Part shown: positions 19,352 to 27,967 of the stretch, one piece after another
How positions within the stretch are numbered: the stretch's first letter is position 1
Layout: the number at the start of each line of letters is the position of its first letter
Source: Actinocorallia herbida
Lineage (GTDB): Bacteria; Actinomycetota; Actinomycetes; Streptosporangiales; Streptosporangiaceae
Length of the DNA: 64,000 bases
Direction of reading: 5' to 3'
Assembly (NCBI RefSeq): GCF_003751225.1
Contig: NZ_RJKE01000001.1
Coordinates: 7,440,001 to 7,504,000 of the forward strand
The notes under the pieces: model-generated
Database searches by the model: none
What the model saw: only the letters and a program-made list of their open reading frames with translations
Told to the model about the DNA's origin: nothing
Program-made: the position numbers and the translations under genes

Positions 19352-20956
19352 ATGCAGGGCTCCACGGTCGCCACGCGGTGGTGGCGCGACGCGGTGATCT
19401 ACCAGATCTACGTCCGCAGCTTCGCCGACGGCGACGGCGACGGCATCGGCGACCTGCCCGGCATCCGGGCACGGCTGCCGTACCTCGCGGCGCTCGGCGT
19501 CGACGCGGTGTGGCTCACGCCGTTCTACCGCTCGCCGATGGCGGACTTCGGCTACGACGTCGCCGACTACCGCGAGGTCGACCCGCTGTTCGGCGACCTC
19601 GCCGACGCCGAGGCGCTGATCGCCGACGCGCACGGCCTGGGCCTGCGGATCATCGTCGACGTCGTGCCGAACCACACCTCCGACCGGCACGCCTGGTTCA
19701 CCGCGGCCCTCGCCGCCGCGCCGGGCTCGCCCCAGCGCGCCCGCTACCACTTCCGCGACGGCCGGGGCCCCGACGGGGCCGAGCCGCCGAACGACTGGGA
19801 GTCGGTGTTCGGCGGCCGCGCCTGGACCCGGGTCCCCGACGGCCAGTGGTACCTCCACCTGTTCGCGCCGGAACAGCCCGACCTGAACTGGGAGAACCCG
19901 GAGGTCCACACCGAGTTCGAGGACATCCTCCGGTTCTGGCTGGCCCTGGGCGTCGACGGGTTCCGGATCGACGTCGCGCACGGCATGGTCAAGAAGGCGG
20001 GCCTCCCGGACGTCGGGCACGGCGACCAGTCCCGGATGCTCGGCACCGATCCGCTGCCCTACTTCGACCAGGACGGCGTGCACGAGATCCACCGGGGCTG
20101 GCGGGCGCTGCTCGACTCCTACCCGGGCGAGCGGATCGCGGTGGCCGAGGCGTGGGCGTCGACGCCCGAGCGGCTGGCCCGGTACGTCAGGCCGGACGAG
20201 GCGCACCAGGCGTTCAACTTCCATTACCTCGGGACCGGCTGGGACGCCGCGGCACTGCGCGACGTCATCGACGTCTCGCTCGGGACCTCCGAGGCGGTCG
20301 GCGCGCCTACCACGTGGGTGCTGTCCAACCACGACGTGCGCAGGCACGTCACCCGGTTCGGCGACGGCGAACTCGGCCTGCGCCGGGCCAGGGCGGCGGC
20401 GCTGCTCATGCTGGCGCTGCCCGGATCGGCCTATGTCTACCAGGGCGAGGAGCTGGGTCTTCCCGAGGTCCTCGACCTGCCACCGGAGTTCCTGGTCGAC
20501 CCGCAGCTCGGCCGGGGCGACGACGCCGGACGCGACGGCTGCCGGGTGCCGCTGCCGTGGTCGGGCGACGTGCCGCCGTTCGGGTTCGGGACGGGTGAAG
20601 GCACCTGGCTGCCCATCCCGGCCTCGTGGTCGGGTCTGTCCGTCGCCGCGCAGGAGGCCGACCCGGCCTCGACCCTCGCCCTGTACCGGGCGGCCCTGGC
20701 CTTCCGGCGGGACTCCCCCGCGCTCGGCGACGGCGCCCTCGTGTGGGAGGACGCCCCCGAAGGCGTCCTGCGGCTCCGTCGCGAGCCCGGCTTCGGCTGC
20801 GCGGTGAACTTCGGCGCCGCGCCCGTCCGGATCCCGGTGGCGGGCGGGATCGCGGTCTCCAGCGTCCCCCTGACGGTCGAGGACGGGCACGTGACGCTGC
20901 CGTCCGACGCGGCGATCTGGTGGACGGAAGTCCGCGCCGACCTCGGCGAACGGTAA
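19352..20956 (+). CDS. GH13 alpha-glucosidase
   Basis: Hydrolyses alpha-glucosides such as maltose or isomaltose to glucose. The GH13 (beta/alpha)8 barrel is complete. WWRDAVIYQIYVRSFADGDGDGIGDL marks the oligo-1,6-glucosidase/alpha-glucosidase branch (shown here in parts: IYQIYVRSF, then GDGIGDL). Asp207 in GFRIDVAHG is the nucleophile, Glu266 in AVAEAW the acid/base and Asp328 in LSNHD the transition-state stabiliser. There is no signal peptide, so it acts in the cytoplasm on sugars brought in by the preceding ABC importer. GGGGGGA precedes the ATG. 534 residues. Confidence 0.94.
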   Translation: MQGSTVATRWWRDAVIYQIYVRSFADGDGDGIGDLPGIRARLPYLAALGVDAVWLTPFYRSPMADFGYDVADYREVDPLFGDLADAEALIADAHGLGLRIIVDVVPNHTSDRHAWFTAALAAAPGSPQRARYHFRDGRGPDGAEPPNDWESVFGGRAWTRVPDGQWYLHLFAPEQPDLNWENPEVHTEFEDILRFWLALGVDGFRIDVAHGMVKKAGLPDVGHGDQSRMLGTDPLPYFDQDGVHEIHRGWRALLDSYPGERIAVAEAWASTPERLARYVRPDEAHQAFNFHYLGTGWDAAALRDVIDVSLGTSEAVGAPTTWVLSNHDVRRHVTRFGDGELGLRRARAAALLMLALPGSAYVYQGEELGLPEVLDLPPEFLVDPQLGRGDDAGRDGCRVPLPWSGDVPPFGFGTGEGTWLPIPASWSGLSVAAQEADPASTLALYRAALAFRRDSPALGDGALVWEDAPEGVLRLRREPGFGCAVNFGAAPVRIPVAGGIAVSSVPLTVEDGHVTLPSDAAIWWTEVRADLGER

Positions 20957-20966
20957 ATTACGGATC

Positions 20967-22001
20967 ATGGCGACACGGCTGGCCGACATCGCGGCTCAGG
21001 CAGGGGTCAGCGAGGCGACCGTGAGCCGCGTGCTCAACGGCAGACCCGGCGTATCCCCCGGCACCCGGCAGGCGGTGCTGGGGGCGCTCGACGTCCTCGG
21101 CTACGACCGCCCGCCCCGGCTGCGCCAGCAGCGGGCCGGGCTGATCGGGCTCATCCTCCCCGAACTGACCAACCCCGTCTTCCCGGTCTTCGCGCAGACC
21201 CTGGAGTCGGCGCTGGTCATGTCCGGGTACACCGCGGTGCTCTGTACCCAGACGCCCGGCGGCGTCCGCGAGGACGACTACACCGAGCTCCTGTTGGAAC
21301 GTGACGTCGCGGGGATCATCGTGGTCAGCGGCATGCACGCCGACTCCACCGCCGACCTCGGCCGCTACAAGCGGCTCACCGACCAGGGCCTGCCCCTGGT
21401 CCTGGTCAACGGGTACCGGGACGGGATCGACGCCCCGTTCGTCTCCAATGACGACGTCGCCTCGGTCGAGATGGCGGTGGAGCACCTGGTCTCACTCGGC
21501 CACACCAGGATCGGGCTCGCCGTCGGACAGGCGAGGTTCGTGCCGTCGATCCGCAAGGCCGAGGGGTTCGCGCGGGCCGTCAAGGCGCTGCTGGGCGAGA
21601 CCGAGCCGGAGCGGCTGATCGCCACCTCGCTGTTCACCCTGGAGGGCGGCCAGGCCGCGGCGGCGCAGCTACTCGACCGGGGCTGCACCGCGATCTGCTG
21701 CGGCAGCGACATCATGGCGATCGGGGCGATCCGGGCGGTCCGCCAGCGGGGCCTGCGGGTCCCCGAGGACGTCTCGGTCGTCGGCTTCGACGACTCCCCC
21801 CTCATCCCCTACCTGGACCCGGCCCTCACCACGATCCGCCAGCCCGTCCGGGAGATGGCGATCGCCGCCGCGGGCCAGCTCCTCGAGGAGATCGGCGGCA
21901 ACCGCGTCCCCCGCACCGAACTCCTTTACCGCCCCGAACTCGTCGTCCGCCGCTCCACGAGCCGCGCCCCGAGCGCTCAGCGGGGCCGAGAGCACGGCTA
22001 A
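20967..22001 (+). CDS. LacI family repressor, MalR-like
   Basis: 344 residues. The LacI helix-turn-helix is at the extreme N-terminus (LADIAAQAGVSEATVSRVLNG), followed by a hinge and a periplasmic-binding-like sensor domain with HLVSLGHTRIGLAVG and VVGFDDSPLIPYLDPALTTIRQP. It starts 10 bases after the alpha-glucosidase stop, so it is probably co-transcribed. Its position and the CTTGCAA repeats upstream of the transporter make it the likely repressor of this sugar operon. Its final bases overlap the convergent dioxygenase gene by four. Confidence 0.9.
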   Translation: MATRLADIAAQAGVSEATVSRVLNGRPGVSPGTRQAVLGALDVLGYDRPPRLRQQRAGLIGLILPELTNPVFPVFAQTLESALVMSGYTAVLCTQTPGGVREDDYTELLLERDVAGIIVVSGMHADSTADLGRYKRLTDQGLPLVLVNGYRDGIDAPFVSNDDVASVEMAVEHLVSLGHTRIGLAVGQARFVPSIRKAEGFARAVKALLGETEPERLIATSLFTLEGGQAAAAQLLDRGCTAICCGSDIMAIGAIRAVRQRGLRVPEDVSVVGFDDSPLIPYLDPALTTIRQPVREMAIAAAGQLLEEIGGNRVPRTELLYRPELVVRRSTSRAPSAQRGREHG

Positions 22002-22780
22002 CCGACCTGGAGCGAGCGCTTGGAGAGGCCCATCCAGAAGCCGTCGATGGTGGAGCGCTGGGTGTCGAGTTCGTCGGCGGCGGCGCCGAGGGTGACGAAC
22101 AGGGGCGCGAAGTGCTCGGTGCGGGGGTGCGCGAGCCGGCCGGCGGGCGACTTGTGCAGGAAGTCGATGAGGCCGTCGACGTCGTGGGCGGCCAGGGCCT
22201 CGGCGCCCCACGCGTCGAACTCCTTCGACCAGCCGGGGGCCTGGTCGACGCCCAGACCTGGGTCGAGCCCGCGCAGGTTGTGCGTGAAGAACCCGCTTCC
22301 GATGATCAGGACGCCCTCGTCGCGCAGCGGCGCGAGCTTCCGGCCGATCTCATAGAGGCCGGCGGGGTCGAGCGTCGGCAGCGAGATCTGGAGCACGGGC
22401 ACGTCGGCGTCGGGGTACATCTCCACGAGCGGCACGTAGGCCCCGTGGTCGAGGCCCCGGTCCGGGACGTCCTGGGCGCCCTTGACCAGGGCGCGCACGC
22501 GGGCGGCGAGCCCGGGGGCGCCGGGCGCTCGGTACCGCACCTGGTAGTACCGCTGGTCGAATCCCCAGAAGTCGTAGACGAGCGGGACCGTCCGGGTCGC
22601 CCCGATCGCCAGGGGCGCGTCCTCCCAGTGCGCCGACACCATGAGCACCGCCTCGGGCCGGGGCAGGTCCGCGGCCCACGCGGCGAGCTGGCCGGGCCAC
22701 AGCGGGTCGTCGGCGAGGGGCGGCGCCCCGTGGCTCAGGTACAGCGCCGGCATCCTCGACGTCGTCTGCGTGTCGCTCAT
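21998..22780 (-). CDS. DODA-type extradiol aromatic ring-opening dioxygenase
   Basis: A class III (LigB-type) extradiol dioxygenase of 260 residues, related to 4,5-DOPA dioxygenase. His17 in YLSHGAPP and His51 in SAHWED are the expected metal ligands. GSGFFTHNLRG and HPRTEHFAPLF carry the other conserved histidines. The natural substrate is not known. Upstream is a 12-base TTGAACGTTCAA palindrome of the MarR-operator kind, but no MarR gene is in the window. Confidence 0.88.
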   Translation of the reverse strand: MSDTQTTSRMPALYLSHGAPPLADDPLWPGQLAAWAADLPRPEAVLMVSAHWEDAPLAIGATRTVPLVYDFWGFDQRYYQVRYRAPGAPGLAARVRALVKGAQDVPDRGLDHGAYVPLVEMYPDADVPVLQISLPTLDPAGLYEIGRKLAPLRDEGVLIIGSGFFTHNLRGLDPGLGVDQAPGWSKEFDAWGAEALAAHDVDGLIDFLHKSPAGRLAHPRTEHFAPLFVTLGAAADELDTQRSTIDGFWMGLSKRSLQVG

Positions 22781-22807
22781 CGCGCATCCCCTACCCGGAA
22801 CTCAAGT

Positions 22808-22819
22808 TTGAACGTTCAA
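22808..22819. promoter_or_regulatory. TTGAACGTTCAA palindrome upstream of the dioxygenase
   Basis: A perfect 12-base palindrome, with CTAT following on one side, lies 28 bases before the dioxygenase start. It has the form of a MarR-family operator. An ATTCAACCATGAAC stretch beside it is a partial second copy. Confidence 0.55.
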
Positions 22820-22881
22820 CTATTCAACCATGAACAAACCTGCCTGCACCACTATTCCTCCGGGAGCCCGCCCGGCGAAAG

Positions 22882-22910
22882 AAAAAAGCCCCGGCCGATG
22901 GCCGGGGCTT
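22882..22910 (-). terminator. Intrinsic terminator after pssA
   Basis: On the minus strand AAGCCCCGGCC pairs perfectly with GGCCGGGGCTT around a 3-base loop and runs into a T tract. It ends the psd-pssA transcript. Confidence 0.88.
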
Positions 22911-22923
22911 CCTGGAGCCGGGA

Positions 22924-23778
22924 CTAGCGCCTGATGCGCACGCGGCGCTGCGCGCCGGGGCGGCGGACGGAGACGCGCCGGGGGCGGGGCAGGGTGCGGC
23001 GGCGGGTGGCATGCGGCGCGAACTGATCCCGCATGGTGTGCCGGAGCTTGAGCATGATCAGCGGGATCAGGCAGGCGGCGAAGAGCTCGGAGGCCGCGGT
23101 GAAGCGCATGCCGGTGGTGCCGCCGGGCAGGCCCGCCGCCCAGGCGACGATCGAGAGGGCGCCGCAGGCGGCCCAGACGACCATGATCCCGGCGAGGGAC
23201 CGGCTGGAGGGCTTGGGGAACGGCAGGCGGCTGACCGCGAGCAGCGCCACACAGGCGATCGCCGCGAGGGCCATCGGCACCGGGGGCTCCAGCACGATGA
23301 TCGAGACCACCGTGAAGGCGCACAGCGGGGCGGGCATGCCGCGGAAGATCCCCGGCTCGGGAGCCGCGGTGACGTACCGGGCGAGCCGGACCACGATCGC
23401 CAGGAAGAACCCGGCGGCGGCCACCATCGCGGGCATCGCCCAGTCGTCGTCGAAACCGACCCAGGCGAGGGTCATCGCGGCGGGGACGAGGCCGAAGGTG
23501 ATCACGTCGGCGAGGTTGTCGAGGTGCGGGCCGTAGGGGGTGCTGCGCCAGCGCCGGGCCATCCGCCCGTCGAACAGGTCGCAGACGGCGCCGATCAGCA
23601 TGAGCAGGACCGCACCGGCGAACAGCCGGCTCTCGGTGCCCGAGAAGCTGCCCTGCACCATGATGCTGCGCAGGGCGGCGATGCCGCAGAGGGCGTTGCC
23701 GAGCGTCAGGAAGTCGGCGGGCGACAGGCGCTCCGTACCGGCGGTCTCGCTCTCAGCCGCAGACAAGGTGCGTCTCAC
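22924..23778 (-). CDS. pssA: CDP-diacylglycerol-serine O-phosphatidyltransferase
   Basis: Membrane enzyme making phosphatidylserine from CDP-diacylglycerol and serine. The CDP-alcohol phosphotransferase motif is complete: Asp67, Asp70-Gly71, Ala74-Arg75, Gly83, Asp87 and Asp91 within DLFDGRMARR and GPHLDNLAD. It has about eight hydrophobic helices and a strongly basic C-terminal tail of about 35 residues. The GTG start overlaps the end of psd by 26 bases; a TTG at codon 5 is an alternative. Product and neighbour together form the PS-to-PE route. Confidence 0.93.
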   Translation of the reverse strand: MRRTLSAAESETAGTERLSPADFLTLGNALCGIAALRSIMVQGSFSGTESRLFAGAVLLMLIGAVCDLFDGRMARRWRSTPYGPHLDNLADVITFGLVPAAMTLAWVGFDDDWAMPAMVAAAGFFLAIVVRLARYVTAAPEPGIFRGMPAPLCAFTVVSIIVLEPPVPMALAAIACVALLAVSRLPFPKPSSRSLAGIMVVWAACGALSIVAWAAGLPGGTTGMRFTAASELFAACLIPLIMLKLRHTMRDQFAPHATRRRTLPRPRRVSVRRPGAQRRVRIRR

Positions 23779-24394
23779 CGGCCCGGGTCTTCTGACCGAC
23801 GGCCACCGCCGGGACGAGCCCGGCCGGGAGGTAGGTGTCGAACCGCGAGCCGAAGCGGATCAGGCCCAGCCGCTCGCCCTGCTCCACCGAGACGCCCTCT
23901 TCGAGGTAGGGCACGATCCGCCGGGCGACGGTGCCCGCGATCTGCACGCACTCGATCTCGCCGACCGCCGTGTCGAACCGCCAGACGACGCGCTCGTTGC
24001 GGTCGCTGTCCTTGTTGAAGGCGGGGACGTGCCCGCCTTCGATGTGGTCGACCGAGAGGATCTTGCCCGCGATCGGCGCCCGGTTGACGTGCACGTCCAG
24101 CGGGCTCATGAAGACCGCGACCCGGGTGCGGCCGTCGGGCCACGGGGTGATGCTCTGCACCACGCCGTCCGCGCCGGAGAGGATCAGGCCCTCGCCGCTG
24201 CGCGGCGGGTCCCGGAAGAACCAGGTCAGGCCTGCGGCCGTCGCCGTGGCTGCGGCGGCGACCAGGCCGCGGTACCGTGACCGCCGGGTCAGCAGGACGG
24301 CGCCCGCCGCACCCACCAGTCCGGGAACCAGCCAGGGTCCGGCGCCGCGCGCGAGGGTGAGGGTCTCCGCCTCCGGCTCGTGGGGACCGGGCAC
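23753..24394 (-). CDS. psd: Phosphatidylserine decarboxylase, archaeal/actinobacterial short type
   Basis: Converts phosphatidylserine to phosphatidylethanolamine. This short proenzyme type has a hydrophobic N-terminus (about residues 20-55), the block FMSPLDVHVNRAPIAG, and RFGSRFDTYLP near the end. The Gly-Ser bond in that last motif is the self-cleavage site that makes the pyruvoyl group. I chose the GTG at 24392-24394 (VPGPHEPEAE), because family members begin close to the LARGAGPW segment and AGGAG with GAAGAG lie upstream; an in-frame GTG at 24460 would add 22 residues. It overlaps pssA. Confidence 0.9.
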   Translation of the reverse strand: MPGPHEPEAETLTLARGAGPWLVPGLVGAAGAVLLTRRSRYRGLVAAAATATAAGLTWFFRDPPRSGEGLILSGADGVVQSITPWPDGRTRVAVFMSPLDVHVNRAPIAGKILSVDHIEGGHVPAFNKDSDRNERVVWRFDTAVGEIECVQIAGTVARRIVPYLEEGVSVEQGERLGLIRFGSRFDTYLPAGLVPAVAVGQKTRAGETHLVCG

Positions 24395-24575
24395 TGTCTC
24401 TTCAACTCCTAGGGCAGGGTGCAGCGTTCGAGCGAGCTTACTCAATGCGAGGCTCGTCACACCAACCGACGGACTGCGGCCCGACGGGTATTCGGCGCGA
24501 TCTGTTCAACGTAGCGCGAAATTCCCGCGATCACCCGCATTCTCCTTACTTCTCCCGCAAGGCGGGATGAGGTGA

Positions 24576-25427
24576 TTGACTCACCCGGTGATCGAACAGC
24601 TCACCGCACTCGCCCGCGAATCGGGCGGAACGGGCGAGGCGGCGGTGCTCTACGCGCGTGGCGACGTCCTGGTCGTCAGGGTAGGCGGGGTCGTGGCCAA
24701 GGCGCACCGGGCCGAGACGACGGACCTGCCCGCCAGGGCCGCCGTGGCCGCCGGGCACCCCGGGCTCCTGCTCCCCCCGATCCGGGTGCCCGACCCCGTC
24801 GACGGGCGGACCGTGTCGGTCTGGCCCGCCGGCGAGCCGGTCGACCCCGCCGACCCGTTCGGCGCCCCCTGGGAGGAGGCCGGACGGCTCCTGGCCCGCC
24901 TCCACGCGCTGCCCGTCCCGGCGGGGCTGCCCCCGCAGGGCGCGCCGCTGCGAGTGCGGGAGGTGCTGACCCGGCCGCTGCCCGACTCCCCCGCGGCCCG
25001 GACGATCCTGCGGGCCTACGCGACCCTCCCGGACGTCCTGGAGGCCCCCGGGACCGCGCGGCTGGTCCACGGCGACTTCCACCTCGGCCAGCTCGTGCGG
25101 TGCGGCGGCGGCTGGCGGCTGATCGACATCGACGACCTCGGGCACGGCGATCCGGTCTGGGACCTGGCCCGTCCCGCCGCCCTGTTCGCCGCGGGGGTGC
25201 TGCCCGACGAGGTGTGGTCGAGGTTCCTGCACGCCTATCTGTCCGCCGGCGGTACCGACCTCGGACCTGACCCGTGGGCCAGATTGGACATTCCCGCGCA
25301 AGCTCTGGCGATCCAAACGGCCGCCCGGTGCGTCTCAAAGGCTGTGGACGAGGGACGGACGCTCAACGAGTACGAGACGACCCTTATCGACGCTTGTGAC
25401 CGAATTAGCAGCTCACGCAATGCTTGA
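24576..25427 (+). CDS. Aminoglycoside phosphotransferase (APH) family protein
   Basis: 283 residues with a protein-kinase-like fold. The catalytic loop LVHGDFHLGQL (Brenner motif HxDxxxxN-like, with Gln in place of Asn) and the metal-binding LIDIDDLGHGDPVWDLA are present. A degraded phosphate loop precedes VVAKAHRAE, where Lys should contact ATP. The start is a TTG preceded by GAGGTGA. The family phosphorylates many small molecules, such as antibiotics, sugars and choline, so the substrate cannot be named. There is no resistance context around it. Confidence 0.8.
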   Translation: MTHPVIEQLTALARESGGTGEAAVLYARGDVLVVRVGGVVAKAHRAETTDLPARAAVAAGHPGLLLPPIRVPDPVDGRTVSVWPAGEPVDPADPFGAPWEEAGRLLARLHALPVPAGLPPQGAPLRVREVLTRPLPDSPAARTILRAYATLPDVLEAPGTARLVHGDFHLGQLVRCGGGWRLIDIDDLGHGDPVWDLARPAALFAAGVLPDEVWSRFLHAYLSAGGTDLGPDPWARLDIPAQALAIQTAARCVSKAVDEGRTLNEYETTLIDACDRISSSRNA

Positions 25428-25505
25428 TGGCGTAAGGTGCCCTCACAATCAAGCTGCGCAAAGACGCCTGTAGCGGCCAGAGCCGCGAGGGAAAGGTGGC
25501 GGAAC

Positions 25506-25754
25506 ATGCTTCAGTGCCCGAAGTGTCGGGGCACGATGCGGACCTTCGACCGTAACGGGGTCCACATCGAACAGTGCGACATGTGCCGGGGGATCTTCCT
25601 CGACTATGGCGAGCTGGAGACCCTCGCGCGCATCGAGAGCCAGTGGCGCCAGTCGCCGCCCCCGCCCGTCGCGCAGCCCGGCTGGGGGGCCCACCACGCC
25701 CCGCACCGGCACCACCACGGACCGAGCCTGTTCGGGATGCTCTTCTCCACCTGA
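25506..25754 (+). CDS. zf-TFIIB zinc-ribbon protein, 82 aa
   Basis: Small protein with a zinc ribbon formed by CPKC (Cys4, Cys7) and CDMC (Cys24, Cys27), followed by RGIFLDYGELETL. This is the zf-TFIIB-like family found across bacteria. The second half is Pro- and His-rich (HHAPHRHHH), which may also bind metal, and ends in GPSLFGMLFST. AAGGTGG precedes the ATG. The function is unknown; DNA, RNA or protein binding is possible. A strong terminator follows. Confidence 0.85.
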   Translation: MLQCPKCRGTMRTFDRNGVHIEQCDMCRGIFLDYGELETLARIESQWRQSPPPPVAQPGWGAHHAPHRHHHGPSLFGMLFST

Positions 25755-25796
25755 GCACCCCCGCTCAGCGGCTCGGAGCACCATAGTCGGCTCCCG

Positions 25797-25829
25797 GAAG
25801 GGGCGGCGCGCACGGCGCGCCGCCCCTTC
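25797..25829 (+). terminator. Terminator after the zinc-ribbon gene
   Basis: A perfect 14-base stem with a CACGG loop starts 43 bases beyond the stop. Confidence 0.75.
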
Positions 25830-25925
25830 GGCGTCCCGGTGAACATCCCACCCCATGGACGACATTTCCCTTACGTTGCCGCTAGTCTGCTGAATCCCCC
25901 GGACAAGATCGGAGCCGAACCGCCG

Positions 25926-26384
25926 ATGCGCACGCCCCTGATCGGTGCCCTGGCCGTCGCCCTCCCGCTGGCGGCGCTGCTCGCCGCCCCCGCCGAGGCC
26001 GCCCCGAACGTGCAGATCACCTACGTTCGGTACGACGCCCAGGGCAAGGACACCAAGAAGAACGTCAACGGCGAGTACGTCGTCGTGACCAACAAGAGCG
26101 GCAAGAAGGTCAACCTCGCCGGCTGGACCCTCGGTCAGACCTCCCGGCTCGGCGACTCCAAGTACATCTTCTACTTCCCGGCCCGCGGCGTCTGGGTCCA
26201 GCCCGGCAAGAGCGTCACCATGCGCATGGGCGAAGGAAAGAAGACCGTGAAGTACGTCTACCAGGGCCTGCGCAAGCACACCTGGCCCAACACCAAGGGC
26301 GCCGCCTACCTCTTCGACCCGTCCAACGCACGGGTCGACGGCTGCACCTGGAACAACGCGAAGTCGGACTTCAAGCGCTGCTGA
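25926..26384 (+). CDS. Secreted lamin-tail-domain protein
   Basis: 152 residues. The signal peptide (residues 1-26) has a hydrophobic core and a likely cleavage after AEA. The mature part is a lamin-tail (LTD) beta domain: VQITYVRYDAQGKD, GEYVVVTNKSGKKVNLAGWTL and a PARGVWVQPGKSVTMRMG strand pair. Bacterial LTD proteins are usually surface or secreted and often accompany nucleases or hydrolases, but this one consists only of the LTD. The two Cys in the last 20 residues could form a disulfide. The biological role is unknown. Confidence 0.85.
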   Translation: MRTPLIGALAVALPLAALLAAPAEAAPNVQITYVRYDAQGKDTKKNVNGEYVVVTNKSGKKVNLAGWTLGQTSRLGDSKYIFYFPARGVWVQPGKSVTMRMGEGKKTVKYVYQGLRKHTWPNTKGAAYLFDPSNARVDGCTWNNAKSDFKRC

Positions 26385-26402
26385 GCGCGCCCCGGCCGGT
26401 GC

Positions 26403-26430
26403 GCGCCTCCTTTCGCACGAAAAGGGGCGC
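26403..26430 (+). terminator. Hairpin after the lamin-tail gene
   Basis: GCGCC-CCTTT pairs with AAAGGGGCGC (one bulged base and one wobble) around a 7-base loop. It lies between the lamin-tail gene and the TetR remnant and could serve either strand. Confidence 0.4.
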
Positions 26431-26616
26431 TCACCGGCGGATGGACGATTCCAGGCCGCGCAGGAAGACCTCGAGGCCGAACTCGAAGCGCTCCGCGCTC
26501 TCCCCCGCGGTCGGCTCGGGGACCAGCGCGGTGATCCGCGCGAACCTGTCGGCGGGCGGGCGGCCGCGCCCGCGTGAGCGGGGCCGCCGACACCCGGGAC
26601 CCGCGCGGTCCGGGGT
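26431..26616 (-). pseudogene. C-terminal remnant of a TetR family regulator
   Basis: Read on the minus strand to the TGA at 26431-26433, this stretch encodes PADRFARITALVPEP, then ERFEFGLEVFLRGLESSIRR. This resembles the end of the C-terminal ligand-binding domain of TetR proteins (pattern RF..L.......FEFGL..FL.GL). No helix-turn-helix or start codon remains: upstream lies only a GC-rich stretch, then the stop of the beta-glucosidase gene. It appears to be a truncated relic. The identification rests on a short match, so confidence is moderate. Confidence 0.5.
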
Positions 26617-27903
26617 TCAGGCGCCGGGCAGGGCTCCCGCGGCGACCACGTCGCGGTACCAGCGGGCGCTGTCCTTCCAGGTGCGCTCCTGGGTCGCGTA
26701 GTCGACGTGGATGATGCCGAAGCGCTTGGCGTAGCCGAAGGCCCACTCGAAGTTGTCGAGCAGGGACCAGACGTAGTACCCGCCGATGTCGGCGCCCGCG
26801 TCGATCGCGTCGAGGACCGCGGCCAGATGGCCGTGGAGGTAGGCGATCCGGCGGTCGTCGTGGACGGGCTCGGGGTACGCCGCGCCGTTCTCGGTGACGA
26901 CGAGGGGCAGGCCCGGGTTCTCGCGGGACAGCCGCAGCAGGAGTTCGGTCAGGCCCTGCGGGACGATCGACCAGCCCATGTCGGTGCGCTCGCCCGGGGC
27001 CGAGGAGAACTTGAGGTCTTCGCAGCCCGGCCACGAGGGCTTGCCCTTGCCGCCCGGCTCGACGACCGTCACGGAGTAGTAGTTGACGCCGAGGAAGTCG
27101 ACCGGCGCCTTGATGACCGCCTCGTCGCCGTCCTTCACGAACGACCAGTCGGTGAGGTGGGCGGTGTCGGCGATCACGCTCGAGGGGTAGCCCCCGCCCA
27201 GGAGCGGACCTTCGAAGACGCCGTTGGAGATCCCGTCGGCACGGCGGACGGCCGCCTCGTCGGGGCCCCAGACGACGTGGGGGTTCAGCGTGATCCCCTT
27301 GCGGCCGGGGAGCAGCGGGGCGGCCAGGCCGTGCGCGAGGTTCAGGTGGTGGGCCGCCTCGAACGCCGAGTCACGGCGGCCCGGGGCGTGCTCGCCCGAC
27401 CCGTGGCCGAGGAAGGCCGCGCACCACGGCTCGTTCAGGGTGATCCAGGTGTCGACCCTGTCGCCCAAGGTGTCGGCCACGAGCGCGCTGTACTCGGCGA
27501 ACCTGTGCGCGGTGTCCCTGTTCAGCCAGCCTCCGCGCTCCTCAAGCGCGCGAGGCAGGTCCCAGTGGTAGAGCGTGACGGCCGGGGCGATGCCCCGCTC
27601 CAGAAGGAGGTCCACCAGGCGGGAGTAGAAGTCCAGACCGCGCCGCTCGGGCCTGCCGTCGGGCAGCACCCTCGGCCAGGAGACGGAGAACCGGTACGAC
27701 CCGACGCCGAGGTCGGCGAGGTGCCCGACGTCCTCGGCGTACCGGTGGTAGTGGTCGCAGGCCGTCTCACCGGTGTCGCCGTTCAGGATCGGGCCGAAGC
27801 CGTCCCAGATGGAGGGCGCCCTGCCGTCCTCGGCCACAGCGCCCTCGATCTGGTACGCCGCCGTGGCGGCGCCCCAGACGAACCCGTCGGGAAACCGTCT
27901 CAT
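26617..27903 (-). CDS. GH1 beta-glucosidase
   Basis: Retaining beta-glucosidase of 428 residues. The N-terminal signature [19 protein letters not shown] is complete. Glu158 in TLNEPW is the acid/base and Glu338 in VVTENG the nucleophile. [16 protein letters not shown] near the C-terminus forms the sugar pocket. There is no signal peptide, so it acts on imported cello-oligosaccharides or aryl glucosides in the cytoplasm. AGGAGG lies about six bases before the ATG at 27901-27903; ten extra upstream codons are discarded. No transporter adjoins it; only a TetR remnant lies downstream. Confidence 0.94.
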   Translation of the reverse strand: MRRFPDGFVWGAATAAYQIEGAVAEDGRAPSIWDGFGPILNGDTGETACDHYHRYAEDVGHLADLGVGSYRFSVSWPRVLPDGRPERRGLDFYSRLVDLLLERGIAPAVTLYHWDLPRALEERGGWLNRDTAHRFAEYSALVADTLGDRVDTWITLNEPWCAAFLGHGSGEHAPGRRDSAFEAAHHLNLAHGLAAPLLPGRKGITLNPHVVWGPDEAAVRRADGISNGVFEGPLLGGGYPSSVIADTAHLTDWSFVKDGDEAVIKAPVDFLGVNYYSVTVVEPGGKGKPSWPGCEDLKFSSAPGERTDMGWSIVPQGLTELLLRLSRENPGLPLVVTENGAAYPEPVHDDRRIAYLHGHLAAVLDAIDAGADIGGYYVWSLLDNFEWAFGYAKRFGIIHVDYATQERTWKDSARWYRDVVAAGALPGA

Positions 27904-27967
27904 CCAAGCCCTCCTGGGGGTCGGGGAGCGCACGTCGGCCGCCGATCTCCGGCGGCCGCCGTTCTCG

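Noticed and set aside
24576-25427. Aminoglycoside resistance gene
   Set aside because: Only the broad APH fold is visible; the family has many metabolic members and no resistance neighbours are present.
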